Part shown: positions 8,274-17,900 of the stretch, piece by piece
Position numbering within the stretch: the stretch's first letter is position 1
Layout of the letters: the number at the start of each line of letters is the position of its first letter
Assembly (NCBI GenBank): GCA_029210625.1
Contig: JARGFU010000031.1
Location: 1 to 46,851, forward strand
Length of the DNA: 46,851 nt
Direction of reading: 5' to 3'
From: Deltaproteobacteria bacterium
Lineage (GTDB): Bacteria > Myxococcota > Myxococcia > SLRQ01
Program-made: the position numbers and the translations under genes
The notes under the pieces: generated by a model
Told to the model about the DNA's origin: nothing
Seen by the model: the letters and a program-made list of their open reading frames with translations, nothing else
Databases searched by the model: none

Positions 8274-9859
8274 AGGCGCCGCAGGAGGGCCTGGTGCCGG
8301 GCATCCCAGGCCGGGGAGAGGCTCTCGAGCCGGGTGGCGGAGAGCAGGCGCCGGGCCGCGGCCGGGTCCGACGCGAGGCGCTCCTCGGCCAGGCGGATCC
8401 GCAGGCGCTCCAGCTCGGGGCTGTGCAGGCCCTCGGCGGCCAGCAGCGCCTCGAGGGCGGCGCCGGGCTCGCCCTCGCGGCCGAGGAGCTCGACGCTCAG
8501 GGCCACCCGCTCCGGGGCCAGCATCCCCTCGGGGAAGCGGCGCTCCGCCTCCTCCAGGGCGGCCAGCGCCGCGCCGGCCTGGCGCTGCCGGTCGCGCAGG
8601 ATGGCCAGCTGCAGCAGGCTCTCCTCGGCCAGGCCTTCTCCGGCGGGGTGGTGGGCCACGCGGGCGTAGGTCGCGGCGGCCTCCTCCAGCTGGCCCGCGC
8701 GGCGGTGCCCGTCGGCCATCACCGCCAGGGCCGCGGCCTCGATCTCCTCGCTGACGGCCTGGTCCAGGACGCCCCGGGCCAGATCCACCGCCTCGCTCGG
8801 GGCCTGGCGCAGCACGCGGCGGGCCTCGGCCAGCTGGCGGCGCTGCTCCCGGGGGCGATCCGGATCGGCGACGTGGGTGGGCGGCGGGCTGAGCTCGACC
8901 GGCGCGGGCGGCGGCGCGGGGGCCGCGACCGGCGCCGGGCGGTCACGGCGGGGGCGACGCTGCCGGGCCCGCTCGCGGAGGGCCAGCTCGGCCAGATCGT
9001 CGGGATCGACCCCCGGGGCCTCGGCGGCCTCGGCGGGGGCCGGCGGCGGGGCGAGGGTGGGGGCCGGAGGGGCCTCCTCCTCGGGCGGGAAGACCGCCCG
9101 GTCGCCGGCGCGCAGCTCGAGGCGGCGGCGGCCGTCCGGGCTCACCGCGAGGACGACGCCGTGCTCGACCTCGACCACCGTGCGGCCCTCGGCCCGCTCC
9201 ACGCTGAAGGCGGTCCCGACCACGGTGACGAGCGCCTCCTCGGTGTGGACCGCGAAGGTGCGGCCCTCGCGCAGGGGCGTGACCTCGGCGTGCACCCGGC
9301 CGGCCCGCAGGCGGACCTCGCGCACGTAGCGGTCCCGCTCCCTTCGCCCGGGGGCGGCCCGCAGCTCGAGCTCGCTCTTCGGGGCCAGGGAGAGGCGGGA
9401 GAGGTCGGTGGCGATCCGGGTCTCGCCCCGGGTGAGCAGGGAGGTCGCCAGGGGGACGGGATCGTCGGTGGAGAGGAGGCCGGCCTCGGGGTGGCCGAGG
9501 GTGGCGAGGGAGCCCTCGGTGACCACCGCGCGCTCCCGGGCGTCCACCTGGAGGAGGAGGGCGAGGACGGCCGCGGTGGCGGCGAGGCCCAGCCCCAGGA
9601 CGAGGCGCTGGGAGAGGGAGGGGCGGGGGCTCGCCGGGAGGGCGGTCGCCACGCGCAGCTCGGCCAGGATCCGCGCCTCGACCCCGGGGCGGGGCACCGG
9701 CGCGTGCTCGGCGAGCTCTTGGCGGATGCTCACCAGCCCCCCGGCGGCCTGCTGGCAGTCCGGGCAGCCTTCCAGGTGGGCGGCCAGGGCCTCGGGCGAG
9801 CCGGTGCGCAGGGCCGGCGGCAGGAGGAGCTCCTCGGTCCGGGGGCAGCGCGCGCTCAT
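8264..9859 (-). CDS. anti-sigma factor: zinc-finger, TM, FecR domain and TPR-like region
   Basis: A 531-residue membrane regulator. The N-terminus has an anti-sigma zinc-finger pattern (HLEGCPDC, HxxxCxxC) at about residues 28-35. A single membrane helix (LGLAATAAVLALLL) follows, then a FecR-type periplasmic domain (ETRIATDL to VGTAFSVERAEG and VVEVEHGVV). A Pro/Ala-rich linker and an alpha-helical TPR-like C-terminus complete it. The ATG at 9859 was chosen over longer upstream frames because it overlaps the sigma-factor stop by 4 bp and starts exactly at the zinc-finger domain. It presumably sequesters the sigma factor encoded upstream and releases it on an envelope signal. Confidence 0.85.
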   Translation of the reverse strand: MSARCPRTEELLLPPALRTGSPEALAAHLEGCPDCQQAAGGLVSIRQELAEHAPVPRPGVEARILAELRVATALPASPRPSLSQRLVLGLGLAATAAVLALLLQVDARERAVVTEGSLATLGHPEAGLLSTDDPVPLATSLLTRGETRIATDLSRLSLAPKSELELRAAPGRRERDRYVREVRLRAGRVHAEVTPLREGRTFAVHTEEALVTVVGTAFSVERAEGRTVVEVEHGVVLAVSPDGRRRLELRAGDRAVFPPEEEAPPAPTLAPPPAPAEAAEAPGVDPDDLAELALRERARQRRPRRDRPAPVAAPAPPPAPVELSPPPTHVADPDRPREQRRQLAEARRVLRQAPSEAVDLARGVLDQAVSEEIEAAALAVMADGHRRAGQLEEAAATYARVAHHPAGEGLAEESLLQLAILRDRQRQAGAALAALEEAERRFPEGMLAPERVALSVELLGREGEPGAALEALLAAEGLHSPELERLRIRLAEERLASDPAAARRLLSATRLESLSPAWDARHQALLRRLAP

Positions 9860-10455
9860 CGCGAGACCTCCTCGTCCGGCGGCAGGGCCGCCAGGATCTC
9901 CTTGCGGGCGTGGTGGAGGCGGGTCCAGACCGTGCCCTCGGGGATCCGGAGGGCCCGGGCGATCTCCGGCCCCGGCATCCCCTCGAGCTCGTGGAGGACG
10001 TAGACCGCTCGCTTGCCCTCCTTCATCGAGAGGAGGACCTCCCAGACCTTGCGGAGGCGGTCCCGGGACGCGGCCGAGCGCTCCGGCGCGTCGGCGGCGC
10101 TCTGCCTCGTCTCCGCCTGCAGCTCCAGGGCGAGGGCCTCCCGCAGCCGGCGGCGACGGCCCCGGCCCCGCATCCACTGCAGGGTCGTGCGCATCGCGAT
10201 CCCGCAGAGCCAGGTGGAGGGCTTGCAGTCGCCCCGGAAGCTCGCGAGGCCCCGGTGGGCCTGGAGGAAGGTGAGCTGGGTGAGGTCCTCGAGGTCCGCG
10301 GGGGAGGCCCCGGGCCCCAGGCTCCGCCCGACGACCCGGTAGACCATCGCGAAGTGGGCCCGGTAGAGCCGCTCGACCGTCAGCTCCACCTCACCGGTGG
10401 CAGCCTGCGCCCGGGAGGCGGCCTCGGGGCCTGGGAGGGTCATCGCGTAGAGCAT
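9856..10455 (-). CDS. ECF-type RNA polymerase sigma factor
   Basis: A 199-residue sigma-70 family protein with only regions 2 and 4. Region 2 includes VERLYRAHFAMVYRVV, the DLEDLTQLTFLQAHRGL core, and GDCKPSTWLCGIAMRTTL. Region 4 contains EGMPGPEIARALRIPEGTVW with a helix-turn-helix and TRLHHARKE. The stop overlaps the anti-sigma start (ATGA), the usual coupling of ECF factors to their regulators. No clear SD precedes the ATG at 10455 or the alternative in-frame ATG at 10443. The immediately upstream secreted protein gene (34 bp gap) is probably in the same operon. Confidence 0.92.
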   Translation of the reverse strand: MLYAMTLPGPEAASRAQAATGEVELTVERLYRAHFAMVYRVVGRSLGPGASPADLEDLTQLTFLQAHRGLASFRGDCKPSTWLCGIAMRTTLQWMRGRGRRRRLREALALELQAETRQSAADAPERSAASRDRLRKVWEVLLSMKEGKRAVYVLHELEGMPGPEIARALRIPEGTVWTRLHHARKEILAALPPDEEVSR

Positions 10456-10489
10456 TCACGAGATGAGTTGCCGGGACCAGGGGCGCCCT

Positions 10490-11470
10490 TCAAAAAATCG
10501 CGCGCAGGCCCACCTCGAGGACCGGCATCAGGAAGCCCTCCTCGATCCCGGTGCGCTCCTCGCCCAGGCTCGGCGGCAGCACGACCCGCCGGGGCAGGGG
10601 CCGCAGGGCGAAGCCCGCCCGCCCGAGGAGCTCGACCCGGGGATCCCCCGGATCGAGGGCCAGGTTGGCCGTCACCTGGGCCCAGGGGGCCGGATCGAAG
10701 AAGTGGGAGACGACCCCCTTCGAGCCCGGCGCCGCCGGGAAGCGGGCCCGGGCGGAGGTCCAGCCCAGGAGCAGGCCGGCGGCGGCCCCCAGCCCGAGCT
10801 CGCCGCGCACGCCCCGCAGGAGGCCCAGCTCGACCTGCGCCGCGAGCTGGGCGTCGGTGATCCGCGCCTCGACCTCGGCGGTGGTGATGGTCTGGGGGGG
10901 CGCCGCCTGGAGGCGGACCGAGAGGCGCAGGAGGTCGGTGCCCACCCCGGACTCCAGGGCCACCCCGGGGTGAGGCAGCGCCGGGCGCTGCCACCAGGGG
11001 AGAGTGGCGAGGAGGGCCAGCGCGGCCCGGCGCCTCGCCGGGGCCGGCGCGGCGGGCTCTCGCTCGAGCTCGGCCTCGACCGGTGCCGGCTCCAGCTCGA
11101 CGAGGGCCTCGGGGGCCACGTCGTCTCCGGGGCCGAAGCGGGCCAGGGTGCGCGAGGTGAGGAAGACCACCACCCGCAGGGCGGCCTCCTCGCCGCCGCC
11201 CAGGGCGAGCTCCCGGGAGAGGAGGAGGCGCCCGCCGGGGCGACGCAGCTCCAGGCGCCAGCCCTCACCGGCGGGCAGCACGATCACCCGCATGGCGTGG
11301 GGCTGCTGGAGGGCGGCCCGGGCTCCGGGGAGCTCCTCCTCCAGGGCCAGCTCCAGCGCGGGCGGCGCCGGGCCGCGGATCAGCAGGTAGTGCGGCCCGC
11401 CCTCGGCCCGGAGGGCGGCCGGGCCCCCGAGGGTCACGAGCAGGACGAGCAGGGAGAGGGCGCGGCGCAT
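10490..11470 (-). CDS. secreted hypothetical protein, possible outer-membrane barrel
   Basis: A 326-residue protein with a signal peptide (LLVLLVTLGGPAALRAEGG). Residues of about 20-120 form a compact alternating domain. After a Pro/Ala-Arg segment, residues of about 165-326 show amphipathic beta-strand patterning and end in LEVGLRAIF with a C-terminal Phe, as in outer-membrane beta-barrels. It precedes the ECF sigma and anti-sigma genes, and in myxobacteria an envelope protein often completes such a module. No known family was recognised. It could be the sensed or controlled envelope component. Confidence 0.7.
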   Translation of the reverse strand: MRRALSLLVLLVTLGGPAALRAEGGPHYLLIRGPAPPALELALEEELPGARAALQQPHAMRVIVLPAGEGWRLELRRPGGRLLLSRELALGGGEEAALRVVVFLTSRTLARFGPGDDVAPEALVELEPAPVEAELEREPAAPAPARRRAALALLATLPWWQRPALPHPGVALESGVGTDLLRLSVRLQAAPPQTITTAEVEARITDAQLAAQVELGLLRGVRGELGLGAAAGLLLGWTSARARFPAAPGSKGVVSHFFDPAPWAQVTANLALDPGDPRVELLGRAGFALRPLPRRVVLPPSLGEERTGIEEGFLMPVLEVGLRAIF

Positions 11471-11490
11471 GTCGGCCCCCCGACGCTCCC

Positions 11491-12090
11491 TCAGGCCTCG
11501 GCGCCCGAGCCCGAGATCATGAAGCCGCCCGGGGTCAGGCCCAGGCGGCGCAGCGCCTCGTCCCAGCGCTCCTCGAAGGGCACGTCGAAGACCAGGTCCT
11601 CGGTCAGGCCCAGGGGCAGCCAGGCCCCGGCGTGGGTCTCGAGCTCGAGCTGGCCCGGTCCCCAGCCGGCGTAGCCGAGGATCACGTGGAAGGGGCCGGC
11701 CCGCCGCCCGCTGACGAAGTCCTCGAGGATGTCCCGGGTGGCGGCCACCGCCAGGTGCTCGCCGACGCCGAGGATGTCCTCGCCCTCGTCACCCTCGAGC
11801 TCCTCGTCGCTGCGATGGAAGAGGAGCCAGACCGCGGTCTGCTGCACGGGCCCGCCCACCAGCACGTCGTGGGAGCCGAGGCCCGACTCCCGGGCCAGCT
11901 TCGCCAGGTCCTCGTCGACGTTCTCGAGGAGGGTCTCGAGGTCGATGGTCGCCGGGCGGTTCACCACGAAGCCCAGCGCCCCCTCCTGGTTGAACTGCGC
12001 CATCAACACCAGGGTCTCGGCGAAGTTCGGATCCTCCAGCTGGGGTCCCGAGATCAGGAACCCCGGCGCGACGGTGGCGACCTCGGTCAT
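11491..12090 (-). CDS. yqgE: YqgE/AlgH family protein
   Basis: A 199-residue member of the YqgE/AlgH (UPF0301) family. It shows APGFLISGPQLEDPNF and the ETLVLM that follows, GALGFVVNRP, LVGGPVQQ, and GYAGWGPGQLE. All are hallmark segments of this conserved cytoplasmic family, whose biochemical role is still unclear (AlgH was first linked to alginate regulation in Pseudomonas). The length is typical. It lies 9 bp downstream of the M16 peptidase gene and 20 bp upstream of the secreted barrel-like gene, so co-transcription in this minus-strand block is likely. Confidence 0.93.
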   Translation of the reverse strand: MTEVATVAPGFLISGPQLEDPNFAETLVLMAQFNQEGALGFVVNRPATIDLETLLENVDEDLAKLARESGLGSHDVLVGGPVQQTAVWLLFHRSDEELEGDEGEDILGVGEHLAVAATRDILEDFVSGRRAGPFHVILGYAGWGPGQLELETHAGAWLPLGLTEDLVFDVPFEERWDEALRRLGLTPGGFMISGSGAEA

Positions 12091-12099
12091 GAGATCAGT

Positions 12100-14943
12100 C
12101 TACTCGTCCTTCGGCACCGCTTCGACCTCGACCATCTCGATGGCGCCGCCGAGCTCGCCGAGGGCCTCCTTGATCAGGCTGGCCGGGCCGACGAGGCCGA
12201 TGACCTCGTTGCCGATGCAGGGCTCGAGCTGCGCGGCGACCACCTCGGCGTTCACCTTGGAGAGGCGGTCCGGCACGAAGGCCAGGCTCTGCGGGGCGGC
12301 GCCCCAGGCGGCGCGGCTCATCAGCTCGCCGGTCATCGCCTGCAGGCCGAGGTAGCGGCTGTGGGAGGAGCGGGCGATCTTCCAGCGGGCCTTGTTCAGG
12401 CGGGCGGGATCGATGCCGCCGTCCTTCAGCTCCTGCATCCGGGAGAGGATGGTCTTGATGGCCGGGATGGCCTTCTGGACCATGATGTTGCCGCCGACGC
12501 CCAGGGTGGCGGCGCCGCCGGGCAGGGCGTTGATGTAGGCGCGCACGCCGTAGCTCGCGCCCGACTGCTTGCGGATGGTCTGGAAGAGATCGTCCGAGAG
12601 CATCGAGGAGAGGACGTCGCGGATCTCCTCGGTGTCGGCGGTCGCCCGGGGAAGCTGGCAGGCGAGGGTGAGCTCGACCTGGGTGGCGTCGGGTCGGTCG
12701 GCCAGGAGGATGGTGCGCTTGGGCGGCGAGGGCAGGGAGGGCAGGGGATCGATGGCGGTGCCCGGGTTCGCCGGACGCCACTTCTCGAAGCGCTCCCGCA
12801 CCTTCGCCTCGGCCTCGGCCAGATCGATGTCACCGACCACGAAGAGGGTGGCGTTCGCCGGCGCGAAGACCCGGTCGATGTAGGTCTTGTAGAAGTCCTC
12901 GGTCAGCGGCTCGACGGCGTCGAGGTTCGCCTCCCGGATGCCCAGCGGGTGCTGGGGCATCAGCTTCGCGGCCACCGCCTTGGAGAGCTGGTAGCGGTGG
13001 TTGCGCTTCATCAGCTTCTGCTGGCGGCGCAGGGTCTCGAACTGGATCCGCCGCTCGTCGATCTCGATGTAGGAGCGCACCGTCTCGACCTTGGTGGCGA
13101 GGATGTCGAGGGCCGCCGGCAGGTTGCCGGAGGGGGTCGAGGTGGAGAAGTAGTCGGCGGTGGCGGTGGTGCCGCCGCCCTCGCGGCCGGCGACCTCGAG
13201 GGCGGGCCGGGCGTCGTCGCGGATCCAGACGTAGTCGCCGGCGAAGTAGGGGGTGATGCCGTAGTCGCCGCCGCCCATCCGCAGGGTGGTCTGCACGAAG
13301 GGCGTGTTGCCGTGCTTCTTCAGGACGACCTTGAGCTGGTTGGCCAGCCGGAAGGTCTTCATCGTCGTCTCGTCCGGCGCCACGGTGGCGGCCTTGACTT
13401 GATCGTCGCTGAGCTTCTCGAAGAAGGGCTTGAGGGCCTCGGACTCCTCGAGGAGGGCGCCGGACCAGGCGGCGTCCGAGTCGAGGTTGATGTCGGGCTC
13501 CTTCTCGTCCTTGTCGAGGGGCTCGATGATCATCGCCACCGCGCGGTCGCGGTTCAGGTACTTGTAGGCGAACTGGCGCATCTCGAGGTCGTTGAAGCTG
13601 TTGAGCTCGACGATGGCCTTGGAGAAGGCGTTGGGCTCGCCGGTGTAGTGGATGCTGTCGGCGACCTCGAGGGCACGCATGAGGCTGGCCGTCGAGAGGA
13701 AGACGTCCGCCATCCGGTAGGTGCGCATCCGCAGGAAGGCCATCTTGGTGAGGTTGGCGGAGGAGACGTCCCAGGCCTCCCAGGCGCCGTCGATGGCCTT
13801 GCGGGCCACGACCTCGGGATCCATGTCCTCGGTGGGCTGGATGATGCAGATGACCTGGGTGCCGTGCATCCCGCCGTTCGGGAAGCAGCCCATGCCCTCG
13901 ACCTTGTCCTCGTCGTGGAGGGAGTCCTTGCGCAGGTAGGCGCCCACGGCGTTGTTGAGCATCGTGGTGGCCGACTGCATCAGCGCGTCCTGGCCGCGGT
14001 AGGAGCCGGGCAGGGACCAGGCGACCAGCACGTTGGTGGAGGTGACCGGGCCCTTCACCCGCTTGATGCTCTTCGAGTAGGGCATCGGCGGCGCCGGCGG
14101 CGCGGGGGCCTCACCGGAGAGGCGCACCTTCGGGGCCGCCAGCTCCAGGGGGGCGTCCGGGGCGGAGCCCGGGGCCGCGACCAGCTCGCGGGGGAAGGTC
14201 TTGCCGAGCAGCTCCGGCACCTTCGCCGGATCGAAGTCGCCCACGTAGACGGTGGTCGCGTTGTCCGGGCGGTAGTTCTCCTTCACCCACTTCTGCACGT
14301 CGGCCAGGGTGATCGAGGTGAGGCTCTCGTGGGAGCCGATGATCGAGCGGTGGTAGGGGTGATCCTCGGGGAAGAGGAGGGGGTTGAGATCCTCGAGGGA
14401 GCGCCCGAGCTCCTCCATCTCGACCCGCTGCCGCAGCTCGTTGCGGACGACCTCGATCTCGACCTTCACCACCTCCTCGGTGACGTTCTCGAGGGGGTTC
14501 TGGATGCGGGCCGCGTCCAGCCGCATCAGATCCTCGAGGGCCGCCTTCGGGGCGATGGCGAAGTAGGTGGTCTGATCGGAGTTGGTGAAGGCGTTGGAGA
14601 CCGAGCCCAGGGAGTCGAGGGTCTCCCAGACGGTGGGGACGCCCTCGCCGTGGCGGGCCCGGAAGATCAGGTGCTCGACGAGGTGGGCGAGGCCCTCCTT
14701 GCCGATCGGATCCTGGGTGGCGCCGCTGCCGAAGGTCGTGACCGTGACCACCGAGGCCTGGTCGTGATCCTCCTGGAAGAAGAGGCGCAGGCCCGAGGGC
14801 ATCGGGAAGTCGAGGCCCTGCAGATCGTAGGGCTTGAGCTTGGGCTCGTAGAGGCCCGCGGTCTTGATGGCGGCGCAGCCGGCGGTGAGGCCCATGAGGG
14901 CGAGGAGGACGGCGAGGCGGCGCAGGATCGGGCGGTTCTTCAT
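12100..14943 (-). CDS. M16 (insulinase/pitrilysin) peptidase lipoprotein, two halves fused
   Basis: A 947-residue protein with lipobox LTAGC (C23), so it is anchored as a lipoprotein. The first M16 unit has the zinc motif H87-LV-E90-H91 and the third ligand E169 within EIEVVRNE, matching the pitrilysin spacing closely. The second half (from about residue 500) is a catalytically silent M16 repeat with LFVVGDIDLAEAEAKV and ASYGVRAYINALPGG, which in this family closes the peptidase clamshell. The single-chain arrangement resembles pitrilysin rather than the two-gene bacterial pairs. Degradation of periplasmic or surface peptides is the expected role. An SD-like AAGGGAG precedes the ATG. Confidence 0.92.
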   Translation of the reverse strand: MKNRPILRRLAVLLALMGLTAGCAAIKTAGLYEPKLKPYDLQGLDFPMPSGLRLFFQEDHDQASVVTVTTFGSGATQDPIGKEGLAHLVEHLIFRARHGEGVPTVWETLDSLGSVSNAFTNSDQTTYFAIAPKAALEDLMRLDAARIQNPLENVTEEVVKVEIEVVRNELRQRVEMEELGRSLEDLNPLLFPEDHPYHRSIIGSHESLTSITLADVQKWVKENYRPDNATTVYVGDFDPAKVPELLGKTFPRELVAAPGSAPDAPLELAAPKVRLSGEAPAPPAPPMPYSKSIKRVKGPVTSTNVLVAWSLPGSYRGQDALMQSATTMLNNAVGAYLRKDSLHDEDKVEGMGCFPNGGMHGTQVICIIQPTEDMDPEVVARKAIDGAWEAWDVSSANLTKMAFLRMRTYRMADVFLSTASLMRALEVADSIHYTGEPNAFSKAIVELNSFNDLEMRQFAYKYLNRDRAVAMIIEPLDKDEKEPDINLDSDAAWSGALLEESEALKPFFEKLSDDQVKAATVAPDETTMKTFRLANQLKVVLKKHGNTPFVQTTLRMGGGDYGITPYFAGDYVWIRDDARPALEVAGREGGGTTATADYFSTSTPSGNLPAALDILATKVETVRSYIEIDERRIQFETLRRQQKLMKRNHRYQLSKAVAAKLMPQHPLGIREANLDAVEPLTEDFYKTYIDRVFAPANATLFVVGDIDLAEAEAKVRERFEKWRPANPGTAIDPLPSLPSPPKRTILLADRPDATQVELTLACQLPRATADTEEIRDVLSSMLSDDLFQTIRKQSGASYGVRAYINALPGGAATLGVGGNIMVQKAIPAIKTILSRMQELKDGGIDPARLNKARWKIARSSHSRYLGLQAMTGELMSRAAWGAAPQSLAFVPDRLSKVNAEVVAAQLEPCIGNEVIGLVGPASLIKEALGELGGAIEMVEVEAVPKDE

Positions 14944-14980
14944 GACGGGCTCCCTTCTTCGAGCCCGGCAAGGTAGACGC

Positions 14981-17900
14981 CTACGGGGCGAAGGTCCAGC
15001 GGCTGCAACCCCACCGCTCGAGGGCCTCCTCCAGGCCCTGCTCCAGGGAGGCGGCCTCGGCCGCGTCGCCCTCCGCGAGGGCGCCCTGGCGGGCCAGCAG
15101 GAGCAGGAAGCGCTCGGCGTGGCAGTCTCCCCGCTCGCGGCAGGCCACCACGCTGCGCTCGAGCACCTTGCGGCGCTGGGCCGCGGAGGTGACCAGCAGA
15201 TCGAGGCCCCGCAGCTCGACCTCCAGCCGCCAGCGGCCGCTGCGCCGGGCGTGGCGCCAGTTCAGCTCCAGCAGGCTCTCGGCGGCGCGCCCGGGGGTGC
15301 CGGTGAGGAGCCGGCAGGCGGCCCCCAGCACCTCGGCCCGGGCCACCTCGTCGCCGGCCTCGATCTCCTCGGCCTCCTCCTGGATCTCGGCAAAGCGGCG
15401 CTCGAGCCCGGAGAGCTTGCCGGCGAGGAGGCGCTCGACGGCGTCGTCGAGGCGGCAGCCCACCGACTCGTAGCGCATCCCCACCCCGGTGTAGGCCTCG
15501 ATGGTCCGGCGGCGCAGGGTGGAGGCCTCGCTCCAGCGCCCCTGCAGCTCGTGGAGGTAGGTCGTGCGGGCCGCCAGATCGGCGGTGAAGCGGGTGTCGC
15601 CGGTGGAGAGGGCCGCCTGGCGCACCGCCTCCAGGTACTCGGCCACCTTCTTGGGCTGCGCCCGGAAGTAGGCCACCAGCCCGCGATCGAAGGACATCGC
15701 GGCCCGGGCCGCCCCCTCGGTGCTCTCGTGGGGAGGCAGGACCTCGAGGGCCTGCTGGTAGTGCCCGAGCTGGATCATCACCGTGGCGAGCGCCGAGCGG
15801 ATGCCGAAGAGCGGTGCGTCCGGGGCGACCCGGAGGGCCTCCTCCAGGTACTGCCGGGCGTCGGGGTAGAGCCCCCGGCCCCAGGCGTTCCACCCCTGCA
15901 CCATCAGGAACTTGGCCTGGAGGAGCCCGTCGCCGAGGGCGGCGGCGCGGGCCAGGCCCCGGGTGATCGCCTCGTCGCTCTCCGGGTAGCGGGCGAGGCG
16001 GGAGTGGATCGAGGCGAGATCGTAGTAGAGGCTCGCCTCGTCCTCGTCGAGGCGCAGGCGGCGGGCGTCGTGCACCAGCCGGGTGGCCAGCTCGAGGGCC
16101 TGCTCGCGCTCGAGGGTGAGGGCCAGGGCCCGCACCCGCACGATCTCCAGCTTGCAGCGCAGCAGCTCGTCGTCGGTGTGCTCGAGGCCCAGGGCGGTGA
16201 GCTCGAGGCAGCGGGTGCTGGCGCCGAGGCGCGAGGCCTCCTGCGCCGCCTCGTAGGCCAGCTGCGCCAGGCGATCCGTCTCGCCGGCCTCGACGAGGTG
16301 CTCGAGGAGGGCCTCGGGGTGGACCTCTTCCCGCGCCTCCAGCTCGCGCAGGACCCGGCTGTGCAGCCCCTGCCGGGCCCGGAAGGGCAGGGTCTCGTAG
16401 GCCGTGCGTCGCTCGAGATCGTGGGTGAAGCGGAGGTGATCCCCGACGCGGCCCAGGAAGCCCTCGCCGACGAGGTGGCGGATGGCGCCGGCCACCGCCT
16501 CGGGGGGGACGTCCTCGACCACCCGGGAGAGGAGCTCCGGCTCCACGTGCATCCCCAGCACGCTCGCGGCGAGGAGCACCCGGCGCTGCACGGGGCTCAG
16601 GGAGTCGATCCGCAGCCGCAGCGCCGCCTCGAGGGAGGCGGGGAGGGCGCCCGCCTCCTCCTCCCGGTGGCGCACGAGGGCCTCGACGTAGAGGGGGTTC
16701 CCGAGGGAGCGCTGGGCGATGAGCATCGCCGGCCCCTCCTCGAGGCGGGGATCGAAGTGCCGGGCCAGCTCGCTGGCCTGCAGCTCCGGGAGGGGAGGGA
16801 CCTCCAGGACCGTCCCCAGGGAGACCTCGGGGTTGCGGCTCGTGGCCAGGAGGAGGAAGCCCAGGCGCTCGGCCAGGAGGGCCAGCTTCACCACGCTCTG
16901 CAGCTCGTCGGCGGCCGCCAGGTGGAGGTCCTCGAGGATCAGGAGGGTGCTGGCCGCGCCCGCGGCCTCGGCCGCCTCGGCCAGGTCCCCGAGGGGATCG
17001 TCGCCGACCTTGCCGCCCAGCGCCCGGGTGAGCTCGTGGATGGCGCTCTGGGACTCGCTGCCCCCGAAGTGCCCGAGCACGGGCGAGAGCCCCAGCGCCA
17101 GGGCGAGGCGGGAGGTCTCCCGCACCAGGCGGCTCTTGCCGATGCCGGTGGGGCCCTGCAGGGTGAGGGGCTCGGCGGCGGCCTGCTCCAGCCAGGCGGT
17201 GAGGCGGGCGAGGAACTCGCGGCGGCCCACCATCGGGGTGCGCTCCTCCACCTCGTAGCTGGCGAGGCGCTCGACCCCGGCCTCCGGCGTGAAGACCTTC
17301 ATCTTCCGCGAGAAGCCCTTGGGCTCGATGGCGGAGAGCTCCTTGAAGCGCAGGTCCTCGAGGGCGGCGCGGGTGTTCTCGTCGCAGACGAGGGTGCCGG
17401 CCTCGGCGGACTGCAGCAGACGCGCCGCGAGGTTCACCGGCGCGCCGATGGCCGTGTGCTCGTGCCGCCGGGGCGAGCCGAGGACGCCGGCGAAGACCCG
17501 GCCGGTGGTGAGGGAGGCCGTGAGGGCGCCCCGGGCGGTGAGGGCCCGGGCGGCCATCAGGGCGCGGCGCGCCGGATCGGGCTGGGCCAGGGGGAGGCCG
17601 AAGAAGGCGATGAGCAGGGTGCCCTTCTCGGCGGACTCGATCTTCTGGAGGTAGCCGCCCTGCCGCTCGATGACCCCGGCGGCGTGATCGAGGGCGGCCT
17701 CGACGGCGGCCAGGCCCGGATCCGTGTGGTCGGTCTTCTCGAGCCGGGCGAAGAGGGTGGTCACCGTCCGGTGCTCGCCCAGCTCGGGGGGCAGGAGGAG
17801 GGCGTCCCAGATCGCGGGGGCGAAGAAGGCGCGCAGGGTGCCCTCGGCGGCCTCCTCCTCGCGGGCCGGGATCGGCTCCTCCTCCGGCGCCAGGGGCGCG